This document shows, one piece after another, positions 17,630 through 24,251 of a DNA stretch of 55,084 bases (position 1 is its first letter; each line of letters begins with the position of its first letter). The notes beneath the pieces are model-generated. The model worked only from the letters and a program-made list of their open reading frames with translations, ran no database searches and was not told the origin of the DNA. The stretch comes from Bacteroidaceae bacterium (GTDB lineage Bacteria > Bacteroidota > Bacteroidia > Bacteroidales > Bacteroidaceae): the NCBI GenBank assembly GCA_017645655.1, contig JAGCNZ010000121.1, positions 1 to 55,084 of the forward strand, in the 5' to 3' direction. A program made the translations under genes and the position numbers.

Positions 17630-18381
17630 ATTCTAACGTTAATCTTCTCTTTCCTTAAATATGTCTTGAGTTCTGGAATGCTTATCTGACCGAAATGAAA
17701 CACGCTGGCGGCAAGCGCGGCGTCGGCATGACCCTGTGCAAAGACGTCGCGGAAGTCCTCCATCCGTCCTGCACCGCCGCTTGCGATGACGGGAATCGTC
17801 AGTTCCGAAGCAAGTCGGGCAAGTGCTTCGCAGGCAAATCCTTGTTTCACGCCGTCGTGGTTCATGCTGGTAAACAGGATTTCTCCGGCTCCGCGGCCGT
17901 TGACTTCCTTTGCCCAATCGAAGAGATTCCGGTCGGTAGGGATGCGTCCGCCATTGAGGAAACACGTCCAGACACCATTTTTCTCCTGCGCATCGATGGC
18001 AACAACGCAGACCTGACTGCCGAAATGGCGTACTATCTCGTCGATAAGTTCTGGTCTGCGAAGGGCTGCACTATTGATGCTTATCTTGTCGGCACCGGCA
18101 TTGAGCATCCGCTCCACGTCCCGCAGTTCGCTGATTCCCCCGCCTACCGTGAACGGGATGTCAACCTCGGCAGCCACTTTCTGCACCATATCGGTGAAGG
18201 TCTTGCGGCCTTCATGGCTGGCGGTTATGTCGAGGAAGACCAATTCGTCTGCCCCCTGCTGACTATACACCTTGCCGAGTTCCACGGGGTCGCCTGCCTG
18301 GCGAAGTTGCAGGAAGTTCGTGCCTTTGACGGTCTGCCCGTCTTTGACGTCGAGACAAGGTATGATGCGCTTTGCTAACAC
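17626..18381 (-). CDS. hisF: Imidazole glycerol phosphate synthase, cyclase subunit
   Basis: The 251-residue TIM barrel has [16 protein letters not shown] (catalytic Asp), [43 protein letters not shown] (second catalytic Asp) and VIASGGAG. It uses ammonia from HisH to close the imidazole ring. The start codon is GTG at 18381. A heptamer-filled spacer of 38 bases separates it from hisA. Confidence 0.96.
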   Translation of the reverse strand: MLAKRIIPCLDVKDGQTVKGTNFLQLRQAGDPVELGKVYSQQGADELVFLDITASHEGRKTFTDMVQKVAAEVDIPFTVGGGISELRDVERMLNAGADKISINSAALRRPELIDEIVRHFGSQVCVVAIDAQEKNGVWTCFLNGGRIPTDRNLFDWAKEVNGRGAGEILFTSMNHDGVKQGFACEALARLASELTIPVIASGGAGRMEDFRDVFAQGHADAALAASVFHFGQISIPELKTYLRKEKINVRI

Positions 18382-18383
18382 CT

Positions 18384-18425
18384 ATTTAATTTACGATTTG
18401 ACGATTTGCTATTTACTATTTATCT
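18384..18425. repeat. Heptamer repeat between hisA and hisF
   Basis: Degenerate 7-bp units (ATTTAAT, TTACGAT, TTGACGA, TTTGCTA, TTTACTA) run in register from just upstream of hisF into the stop codon of hisA, so the repeat forms the end of hisA. Confidence 0.55.
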
Positions 18426-19133
18426 TCCCTTGAGCAAGGATTTCAAGTCGATATGTCCTTCGTAGAAGGCTTTGCCGAAGACGACGGCGGGGATGCCTGC
18501 CTGGTCGAGCGCCACGATATCTTCTGTGCTTCCTACGCCTCCGCTGGCAATCAGATGACAGTTCGGATAGCGGCGCATGATGCTCTGATAAAGTTCGATG
18601 GCAGGTCCGGCCAGCGTTCCGTCTCGGCTAATCTCCGTGCAAAGCACGTTCTTCGTGCCTGCTGCCATGTAGCGAGAGAGAAAATCTTCGAGCTCAACGT
18701 CCGAATCTTCCTTCCATCCATTGATTGAGACCTTGCCCTCTCGGACATCGGCCCCCAGGATGAGATGTTCCGCTCCGTATTTCCCGAGCCACTTCAGGTA
18801 GAGGTCGGGGTCGGTGATGGCAATGCTTCCAGCCGTTACCATTGAGGCTCCGGCATCGAACGCCCTTTCGAGGTCGTCGTCACTCTTCACGCCTCCACCG
18901 AAATCGACGATAAGATTCGTGTGAGCCGTAATGGCACGGAGGGCATCGAGGTTCACGACGTGCTGACTCTTGGCACCGTCCAAATCGACGACATGCAGGC
19001 GATGCATGCCCAGATCCTCAAATTGCTGAGCCATTTCGAGCGGGTCGCCATAGACCTTCTTCGTGTCGTAGTCGCCTTTGGTCAAGCGTACGCACTTGCC
19101 TTCGATGATGTCTATTGCTGGAATTAACTCCAT
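18420..19133 (-). CDS. hisA: 1-(5-phosphoribosyl)-5-[(5-phosphoribosylamino)methylideneamino]imidazole-4-carboxamide isomerase
   Basis: The 237-residue TIM barrel starts MELIPAIDIIEGKCVRLTKGD (catalytic Asp in the first block). It also has LHVVDLDGAK, IVDFGGGVKS, VTAGSIAITDP, CTEISRDGT (second catalytic Asp) and LIASGGVGS, then VVFGKAFYEG. It makes the substrate of HisF/HisH. It lies between hisH and hisF in the leftward operon. Confidence 0.96.
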   Translation of the reverse strand: MELIPAIDIIEGKCVRLTKGDYDTKKVYGDPLEMAQQFEDLGMHRLHVVDLDGAKSQHVVNLDALRAITAHTNLIVDFGGGVKSDDDLERAFDAGASMVTAGSIAITDPDLYLKWLGKYGAEHLILGADVREGKVSINGWKEDSDVELEDFLSRYMAAGTKNVLCTEISRDGTLAGPAIELYQSIMRRYPNCHLIASGGVGSTEDIVALDQAGIPAVVFGKAFYEGHIDLKSLLKGR

Positions 19134-19181
19134 TTACTATTTGACGATTTACGATTTACGGTTTATTTACGATTTACCTAT
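19133..19181. repeat. Heptamer repeat between hisH and hisA
   Basis: Seven 7-bp units in register: TTTACTA, TTTGACG, ATTTACG, ATTTACG, GTTTATT, TACGATT, TACCTAT. The run ends at a hairpin (19187-19205). Confidence 0.6.
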
Positions 19182-19186
19182 TTATT

Positions 19187-19205
19187 CCCCTCTCCTTGAG
19201 AGGGG
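19187..19205. repeat. Perfect 8-bp GC hairpin in the hisH-hisA spacer
   Basis: CCCCTCTC (19187-19194) pairs with GAGAGGGG (19198-19205) around a 3-base loop. No T run follows on the minus strand, so it is not a standard terminator. It could slow RNA decay or polymerase between hisH and hisA. Confidence 0.6.
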
Positions 19206-19218
19206 TAAGGGGTAAGGC

Positions 19219-19821
19219 TTATAGCTCAAGGAAGTTCTTTAATATCTGCTGCCCCACCTTGCCGCTCTTTTCGGGATGGAACTGTGTGGCATAGAAGTTA
19301 TCCTTTTGCATCGCCGCGCTGAACGGGTGAATGTATTCGGTGACTGCTGCCGTTTCCTTGCAGACGGGCACGTAGAAGCTGTGGACGAAGTAGACAAACT
19401 CGCCATCCAAACTCTCGAAAAGAGTTGATTTCGAATTTTGACTTTTATAGTTTTGAATGGAGTTCCAGCCCATGTGAGGTATCTTGTCCTCGTGCTTGAC
19501 GGGCACGAATCGCTTCACGTCCGCGTCGAAGATGCCGAGGCAATCCGTGTCGCCCTCTTCCGAATGACGGCACATCAGTTGCTGACCGATGCAGATGCCC
19601 AGGACGGGCTGTGTCAGCGAACGAATCACCTCGTCCAATCCTCGCTCGCGCAGGTAGTGCATCGCATTGCTGGCCTCGCCCTGACCAGGGAAGACAACGC
19701 GGTCGGCGCTCCTCAACTGCTCGGGAGAATCGGTCAGGATTGGTTCCACGCCTATTCGCTTCAAGGCATGAACCACCGAGAAGATATTGCCGGCATTGTA
19801 TTTAACGACTGCGACCTTCAT
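19219..19821 (-). CDS. hisH: Imidazole glycerol phosphate synthase, glutamine amidotransferase subunit
   Basis: The 200-residue class I amidotransferase supplies ammonia to HisF. It starts MKVAVVKYNAGN. The nucleophile Cys is in VLGICIGQQLMC, and the His and Glu are in ATQFHPEKSGK. The -7 box at 19851-19858 lies downstream of a longer in-frame start at 19863, so 19821 is the start. It is the first gene of a leftward operon running to dedA. Confidence 0.95.
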   Translation of the reverse strand: MKVAVVKYNAGNIFSVVHALKRIGVEPILTDSPEQLRSADRVVFPGQGEASNAMHYLRERGLDEVIRSLTQPVLGICIGQQLMCRHSEEGDTDCLGIFDADVKRFVPVKHEDKIPHMGWNSIQNYKSQNSKSTLFESLDGEFVYFVHSFYVPVCKETAAVTEYIHPFSAAMQKDNFYATQFHPEKSGKVGQQILKNFLEL

Positions 19822-19850
19822 GTATCTACGTGCGTGCTTGTTTCGGGCGA

Positions 19851-19858
19851 CAAAGATA
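19851..19858 (-). promoter_or_regulatory. -7 box of the his-lys-dedA operon
   Basis: The minus strand reads TATCTTTG, 30 bases upstream of hisH. I see no other good promoter in the short gaps of the operon down to dedA. Confidence 0.6.
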
Positions 19859-19960
19859 CACATATTATATTAAATAAGGAAACGAAAGGCGCGAAAAGTC
19901 TGCTAAATGGGCAAAAAATGGAAGAAAAGCCAACGAAGCAGGCCAAGTTTTCAAACACGG

Positions 19961-20060
19961 CACGTGATGATTGAAAACTTAACACGTTATAATTGCAAAT
20001 ATCACACGTTAAAAATAAAATATTACACGTGATATTTTCAATCAACCCACGTGACGTTTT
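19961..20060 (+). repeat. CACGTG phased array, copy C
   Basis: Cores start at 19961, 19983 (CACGTT), 20005 (CACGTT), 20026 and 20048; steps 22, 22, 21, 22. The leading unit has GATGATTGAAAAC after the core and the trailing unit ends GACGTTTTCC, as in other copies. It lies between the hisH promoter region and the 3' end of the DUF3276 gene. Confidence 0.85.
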
Positions 20061-20095
20061 CCAACCACCTCTGTTATGTTTTCCGACTCGGCTGC

Positions 20096-20434
20096 CTAAA
20101 ACTCCAAATCGAGCTTGATGGCATCGCCCTCCTGAGGTCGGTCGGGAGCCTCGCCTTGCTCGGAGGAAACGAAGCTGAACGCGTCGCTCAAGGCCTCCTG
20201 GAACTTGCCGAAGTCCTCGCGGAAAAGGAAAATCTTGTGCTTTTCGTAGCTTACCTGCGGCATCTCCTGCGTGCCGCCCAGCATCTTCTTGCTTTCGGTA
20301 ATACTCAGGTACATCTCCCCCTTGCGGTTGCGCTTCACGTCGATGTAATAGATGCGCTGCCCAGCCTTTATGGTTCGCGAGAAAAGAATTTCAGCATCAC
20401 GACCATCGAAAGTTTTCTTGTCTGCTTCCAACAT
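20096..20434 (-). CDS. DUF3276 family PUR-like nucleic-acid-binding protein
   Basis: The 112-residue protein has the words EILFSRTIKAGQRIYYIDVK, GEMYLSITESKK and KHKIFLFREDFGKFQEAL, typical of the DUF3276 proteins conserved across Bacteroidetes. These are related to PUR-alpha domains that bind single-stranded nucleic acid. The ATG at 20434 is preferred; the one at 20446 lies within a heptamer repeat (AAATGGTAAATGAT on the minus strand) that may have created it. The promoter is at 20479-20486. Confidence 0.8.
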   Translation of the reverse strand: MLEADKKTFDGRDAEILFSRTIKAGQRIYYIDVKRNRKGEMYLSITESKKMLGGTQEMPQVSYEKHKIFLFREDFGKFQEALSDAFSFVSSEQGEAPDRPQEGDAIKLDLEF

Positions 20435-20436
20435 AT

Positions 20437-20471
20437 CATTTACCATTTAATCATTCACCATTTTCCATTTT
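20437..20471. repeat. Heptamer repeat upstream of the DUF3276 gene
   Basis: TCATTTA, CCATTTA, ATCATTC, ACCATTT, TCCATTT run in register and fill the leader between the -7 box and the start codon. Confidence 0.55.
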
Positions 20472-20478
20472 GTTTTGG

Positions 20479-20486
20479 CAAATGTA
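20479..20486 (-). promoter_or_regulatory. -7 box of the DUF3276 gene
   Basis: The minus strand reads TACATTTG, 45 bases before the chosen start. Confidence 0.45.
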
Positions 20487-20516
20487 CAACTTTTTTTCAT
20501 ATTATACTATTCTTTT

Positions 20517-20544
20517 CAATTTCCAATTTTCAATTTTCAATTAT
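20517..20544. repeat. Heptamer repeat at the -33 position of the nusB promoter
   Basis: CAATTTC, CAATTTT, CAATTTT, CAATTAT end 6 bases before the -7 box at 20551, so the repeat occupies the -33 region. Confidence 0.55.
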
Positions 20545-20550
20545 TTTTCG

Positions 20551-20558
20551 TAACTTTG
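20551..20558 (+). promoter_or_regulatory. -7 box of the nusB operon
   Basis: TAACTTTG fits the Bacteroidetes consensus and lies 27 bases upstream of the nusB ATG. Confidence 0.65.
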
Positions 20559-20584
20559 CACGCGAATTAAGACAACAGCGCTCT

Positions 20585-21535
20585 ATGATAAACCGAGAAT
20601 TGATTCGCATTAAACTTGTGCAGGTGCTCTACTCCTATCTGCAGAAAGGAAGTCACAACCCCGATGCCTGCGAGAAGGAACTTATGCTGAGCCTGGACAA
20701 GGCCTACGACCTCTACAACCTGCTGCTGATGCTCATGGTGGAGGTGGGCAGGATGTCGGTCCGCATGTTGGAGGTGCGTCAGGCACGCAGCAAGAAACTG
20801 AAAGACGGCATCGAATGGAGCCGCAAGTTCGTGGACAACCGCTTCATCATCCAGCTCGACTCGAACCGACAACTCCGCGACTACTGCTCGGAACAGGCGC
20901 TCAGCTGGGCAGACCACGAAACCTTCGTGCGCAATCTATATAATAAAGTTGAAGAAAGCGATTTCTACAAAAACTATATGGAAAGCGAAACAAGAAGCTA
21001 CGAGGAGGACCGAGAAATATGGCGCATGATCTACAGACAGCTCATCTGTAACAACGAGGAACTCGCCGACCTGCTGGAAGACACGAATGTCTATTGGAAC
21101 GACGACAAGACAATCGTCGACACCTTTGTCCTGAAAACCATCAACCGCTTTACGGAAAACAGCACGTCGGCGCAACCGCTAATGCCCGAATACAAGAGCG
21201 ATGCCGACCTTGACTTTGCAAAGAAACTCCTTTCGCGTGCCATCATGGGGCAGGAGCACTACAACGAGCTCGTCAGCAGCACAACCCGCAAATGGGACTT
21301 CAAGCGCATCGCACTCATGGACCGCATCATCCTTCAGCTCGGCCTCGCGGAGATATTGACGTTCCCCAACATCCCGCTGAGCGTCAGCATCAACGAATAT
21401 GTCGATATCGCCAAGATGTACAGCACTCCGAAAAGCGACAAATACATCAACGCAACGCTCGACGCCATCGCCAAGAAACTGATGGAAGAAGGGAAACTCG
21501 TCAAAGAAGACACAAATCAAACACAAAATAACTAA
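20585..21535 (+). CDS. nusB: Transcription antitermination factor NusB
   Basis: The 316-residue protein is the long Bacteroidetes form of NusB. It begins MINRELIRIKLVQVLYSYLQ, and the C-terminal NusB core includes KRIALMDRIILQLGLAEIL and PLSVSINEYVDIAKMYS. NusB binds boxA RNA with S10 to allow antitermination of rRNA operons. The open frame runs upstream to 20051, but the promoter at 20551-20558 and the family start place the ATG at 20585. First gene of nusB-yajC-ybbR-coaE-DUF5606. Confidence 0.9.
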   Translation: MINRELIRIKLVQVLYSYLQKGSHNPDACEKELMLSLDKAYDLYNLLLMLMVEVGRMSVRMLEVRQARSKKLKDGIEWSRKFVDNRFIIQLDSNRQLRDYCSEQALSWADHETFVRNLYNKVEESDFYKNYMESETRSYEEDREIWRMIYRQLICNNEELADLLEDTNVYWNDDKTIVDTFVLKTINRFTENSTSAQPLMPEYKSDADLDFAKKLLSRAIMGQEHYNELVSSTTRKWDFKRIALMDRIILQLGLAEILTFPNIPLSVSINEYVDIAKMYSTPKSDKYINATLDAIAKKLMEEGKLVKEDTNQTQNN

Positions 21536-21549
21536 AATCTAAATTCAGT

Positions 21550-21858
21550 ATGAGCATCTTTTTAGCAGCACAACCCGCCGCCGGTGCCAACACGCAATTT
21601 CTTATCATGATGGTCGTCATCTTCGCCATCATGTGGTTCTTCATGATTCGTCCTCAGCAAAAGAGGCAAAAGGAAATCCAGAACTTCCGAAACTCGATTG
21701 CCCGCGGAACACAAGTCGTAACGGCTGGAGGCATCTACGGAACAGTGAAGGACATCGACGAGGTTGCCAACACGCTCAAAGTTGAGATTGCTAACGGCAT
21801 CGTCATCACCGTGGACAAGGGCAGCGTCTTTGCCTCCCCGCAGACGACAATCCAGTAG
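21550..21858 (+). CDS. yajC: Preprotein translocase accessory subunit YajC
   Basis: The 102-residue protein has one membrane helix (about 15-37) followed by MIRPQQKRQKEIQNFRNSI and the GTQVVTAGGIYGTVKDID block that defines YajC, a partner of SecDF in protein export. It lies 14 bases after nusB and 4 bases before the ybbR-like gene. Confidence 0.95.
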   Translation: MSIFLAAQPAAGANTQFLIMMVVIFAIMWFFMIRPQQKRQKEIQNFRNSIARGTQVVTAGGIYGTVKDIDEVANTLKVEIANGIVITVDKGSVFASPQTTIQ

Positions 21859-21862
21859 CAGC

Positions 21863-22873
21863 ATGTCGAAGGACAGGCGATTCTTCAAGCAATGGCGAGA
21901 GACATGGTTCGCGGCAAGAAGCCACGAACTGCTTGTCTTTTGCTTTTTCCTGGCCGTGTCCTTCGGTTTCTGGATGCTCCAAGCACTCAACGAGACCCTG
22001 GAACGAGAGATAAACATCCGGCTGGAACTCGACAACGTGCCCGACGACGTGGTCATCATCGACTCCCTACCCTCGTCTATCGGCGTCACGCTCCACGACA
22101 GAGGTCTTATCCTGGCACGCCAAAGCATCTCGAACCTCTTCCGACCGAAGCGCATCAAGGTTGACTTCAGAAAGTACGACGAAGGGAAAAGCGATGCCGA
22201 AATCTATGTCTCGACAGCCGAAGTGCAACGCCTGATTAGGCGAAATCTTGTTGTCTCCACCAACATACAGGCAGTTCGGCCGGACACTTTGCGCTTTTCC
22301 TTCAACCGCGGTCTCTCGAGAAAACTGCCGGTCAAGCTGGCCGGAACCTTCAAGGCCTCGCAGCAAAACTACATCCAAAGCATTCGTATCGAGCCAGATT
22401 CGGTCAGGGTATTTGCTCCCAAAGCCATCCTCGACACCGTGCGCGCCGTCCTTTCCGACGATTTTCTCTTCGAGGGGCTGCATGAGACGGGCAGCTACCA
22501 AATTGCCCTTCGCAAGCAGAAACTCATGAAATACGAGCCTGCGAGAGTCAACATCAGAGTAGGTGTTGGCTACTACACCGAGAAGACCATCAAGGTGCCG
22601 GTCATCGGATTGAACTTCCCGGCAGAGAAAAAGCTCCGCACCTTCCCGTCGCAAGTCAGCGTGACCTTCCGTGTGGAGTCCGGAAGATACAACCGTGTCA
22701 GCGCGGAAGACTTTGTTGTAGCGACGACCTACGAGGAGTTGTTGCAGAACACGGAAAGCAGCAAGCTCCGTCTGCACCTGAAAACCATCCCGGAGGGGGT
22801 CTCGAACGTCAGGATCTCGCCTCAGGAAATTGACTACCTCATCGAGCAGACATCGCAGGAAGAGGCAGAATAG
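21863..22873 (+). CDS. YbbR-like domain protein (CdaR-type)
   Basis: The 336-residue protein has one N-terminal membrane helix (about 22-40: ELLVFCFFLAVSFGFWML) and an extracytoplasmic part made of YbbR-like repeats (for example RKLPVKLAGTFKA, IRIEPDSVRVFAPKAIL and TIKVPVIGLNFP). YbbR proteins regulate the c-di-AMP cyclase in Firmicutes; the Bacteroidetes role is not established. The ATG at 21863 was chosen because earlier in-frame starts lie inside yajC. Confidence 0.82.
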   Translation: MSKDRRFFKQWRETWFAARSHELLVFCFFLAVSFGFWMLQALNETLEREINIRLELDNVPDDVVIIDSLPSSIGVTLHDRGLILARQSISNLFRPKRIKVDFRKYDEGKSDAEIYVSTAEVQRLIRRNLVVSTNIQAVRPDTLRFSFNRGLSRKLPVKLAGTFKASQQNYIQSIRIEPDSVRVFAPKAILDTVRAVLSDDFLFEGLHETGSYQIALRKQKLMKYEPARVNIRVGVGYYTEKTIKVPVIGLNFPAEKKLRTFPSQVSVTFRVESGRYNRVSAEDFVVATTYEELLQNTESSKLRLHLKTIPEGVSNVRISPQEIDYLIEQTSQEEAE

Positions 22874-22912
22874 ACACTCGACATCACACAATTCAGAATC
22901 CACCATACGCAG

Positions 22913-23503
22913 TTGAAAACGATAGGCATCACAGGCGGCATCGGTAGCGGAAAGAGCTACGTCTCCCATCTTCTCACGCAGGAGTTCGGCATTCCTGTCT
23001 ATGATTGCGACAAGGAGGCCAAGCGACTCACTGCCGAGAACGTGGAGATTCGCCAGAAGCTCATCGCCCTGATGGGTCCTGAGGTGTTCGACGGCAACAA
23101 GCTCAACAAGCCACTTCTGGCAGATTACCTCTTTGCCGACATCGAGCACGCCAGCGCCGTCAACGCCATCATCCACCCTGTCGTCCTTCTGGACTTCGCA
23201 GAATGGGCAAGAGCCAAGAGTCAAGAGTCTATTGTTGCCCTGGAAAGTGCAATACTCTACGAGAGCGGATTCAACAATGCGGTTGACTACGTCCTCTTCG
23301 TCGATGCCCCGGAAGACGTCCGGCTCCGCAGGGCGATGCTTCGTGACACTGCTACAGAAGCACAAATCCGCACCCGGATGAAGATGCAACAGCCTGATAT
23401 CCATCGTCTTCAGGCAGACTTCATCATCGACAACAGCACGGACGACGACACAAGATTACGGGTACAATTGACGGTCGCGCTTCGTCAAATCGTAAATAAA
23501 TAA
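22913..23503 (+). CDS. coaE: Dephospho-CoA kinase
   Basis: The 196-residue P-loop kinase (GITGGIGSGKSYVSHLL, YDCDKEAKRL, ALESAILYESGF) adds the 3'-phosphate in the last step of CoA synthesis. The start codon is TTG at 22913; no ATG fits before the P-loop. The last residues (IVNK) and the stop are written by a heptamer repeat that continues into the next spacer. Confidence 0.94.
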   Translation: MKTIGITGGIGSGKSYVSHLLTQEFGIPVYDCDKEAKRLTAENVEIRQKLIALMGPEVFDGNKLNKPLLADYLFADIEHASAVNAIIHPVVLLDFAEWARAKSQESIVALESAILYESGFNNAVDYVLFVDAPEDVRLRRAMLRDTATEAQIRTRMKMQQPDIHRLQADFIIDNSTDDDTRLRVQLTVALRQIVNK

Positions 23504-23555
23504 ATGTTTAATCGTAAATAAATAGTAAATAGTAAATCATTAAATAGTAAATAGG
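23486..23555. repeat. Ten-unit degenerate heptamer repeat after coaE
   Basis: Units in register: CAAATCG, TAAATAA, ATAAATG, TTTAATC, GTAAATA, AATAGTA, AATAGTA, AATCATT, AAATAGT, AAATAGG. It covers the 3' end of coaE and nearly the whole spacer to the DUF5606 gene. It is the longest unbroken heptamer run in the window. Confidence 0.7.
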
Positions 23556-23558
23556 ACA

Positions 23559-24002
23559 ATGCTTGAAACTATCTTAGCGATCTCCGGCAAACCCGGACTT
23601 TTCAGACTCGTATCGCGAGGCAACCACAGCCTCATCGTTGAAACAATCGACGCGCAGAAGAAGCGTTTCCCTGCATTCTCGGCAGATAAGGTCATCTCGC
23701 TGGCCGACATCGCTATGTACACAGACGAGAAGGAAGTGCCTCTGCGCCAGGTGCTGAACAGCATCAAGGCGAAGGAAAGCGGCAAAACAGCCTCCATCGA
23801 CTATCGCAAAGCATCGAAGGATGAGCTCTATGCTTATCTTGGAGAGGTGCTGCCCAACTACGACCACGACCGCATCTACCCGGGCGACATCAAGAAACTC
23901 GTTCAATGGTATAACATCCTTGTCGACAACGGCTTGACAGACTTTGATGAAACCCTTAAAGAAACTGAGGGAGACAACGTCGACGACAGGAAAGAGAAGT
24001 GA
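23559..24002 (+). CDS. DUF5606 family protein
   Basis: The 147-residue protein begins MLETILAISGKPGLFRLVSRG and contains IDAQKKRFPAF and ISLADIAMYTD, as in the Bacteroidetes DUF5606 proteins. There is no signal peptide or membrane segment. The C-terminal 15 residues are acidic and disordered. It is the last gene of the nusB operon. Its function is not known to me. Confidence 0.75.
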   Translation: MLETILAISGKPGLFRLVSRGNHSLIVETIDAQKKRFPAFSADKVISLADIAMYTDEKEVPLRQVLNSIKAKESGKTASIDYRKASKDELYAYLGEVLPNYDHDRIYPGDIKKLVQWYNILVDNGLTDFDETLKETEGDNVDDRKEK

Positions 24003-24007
24003 CCCAA

Positions 24008-24170
24008 CACGTCGGAACACACATCATGGCGTGCTGCGTTTTCCGACGCGGCACGCTGTGTCTTCAAACGACCCACGCGATAAATTCATTTTACCCACGT
24101 AATATTTTAAATATTCCACGTGATATTTTCATTTTACCCACGTGATAATTTTGATTTACCCACGTGACGT
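24008..24170 (+). repeat. CACGTG phased array, copy D (longest)
   Basis: Cores start at 24008 (CACGTC), 24030 (degenerate), 24052 (CACGCT), 24074 (CACGCG), 24096 (CACGTA), 24117, 24139 and 24161; steps 22, 22, 22, 22, 21, 22, 22. The 21-bp unit has AATATTTTAAATATTC. The array occupies most of the gap between the convergent 3' ends of the DUF5606 and rlmD genes. Confidence 0.88.
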
Positions 24171-24251
24171 TTTCCGACGCGACCCGACGCGCCAAAAGTC
24201 GCACGACTGTAAAGTCGGTCTTGTAGCCTTTCGCGAAAGCATCTGCAGCGT

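Noticed and set aside
20051-20584. N-terminal extension of nusB
   Set aside because: The frame is open by chance across an array, the opposite-strand DUF3276 gene and the nusB promoter; NusB similarity starts at 20585.
24008-24170. CACGTG arrays as CRISPR
   Set aside because: The period is 22 bp, there are no long identical repeats with unique spacers, the spacers are shared among loci, and no cas gene is in the window.
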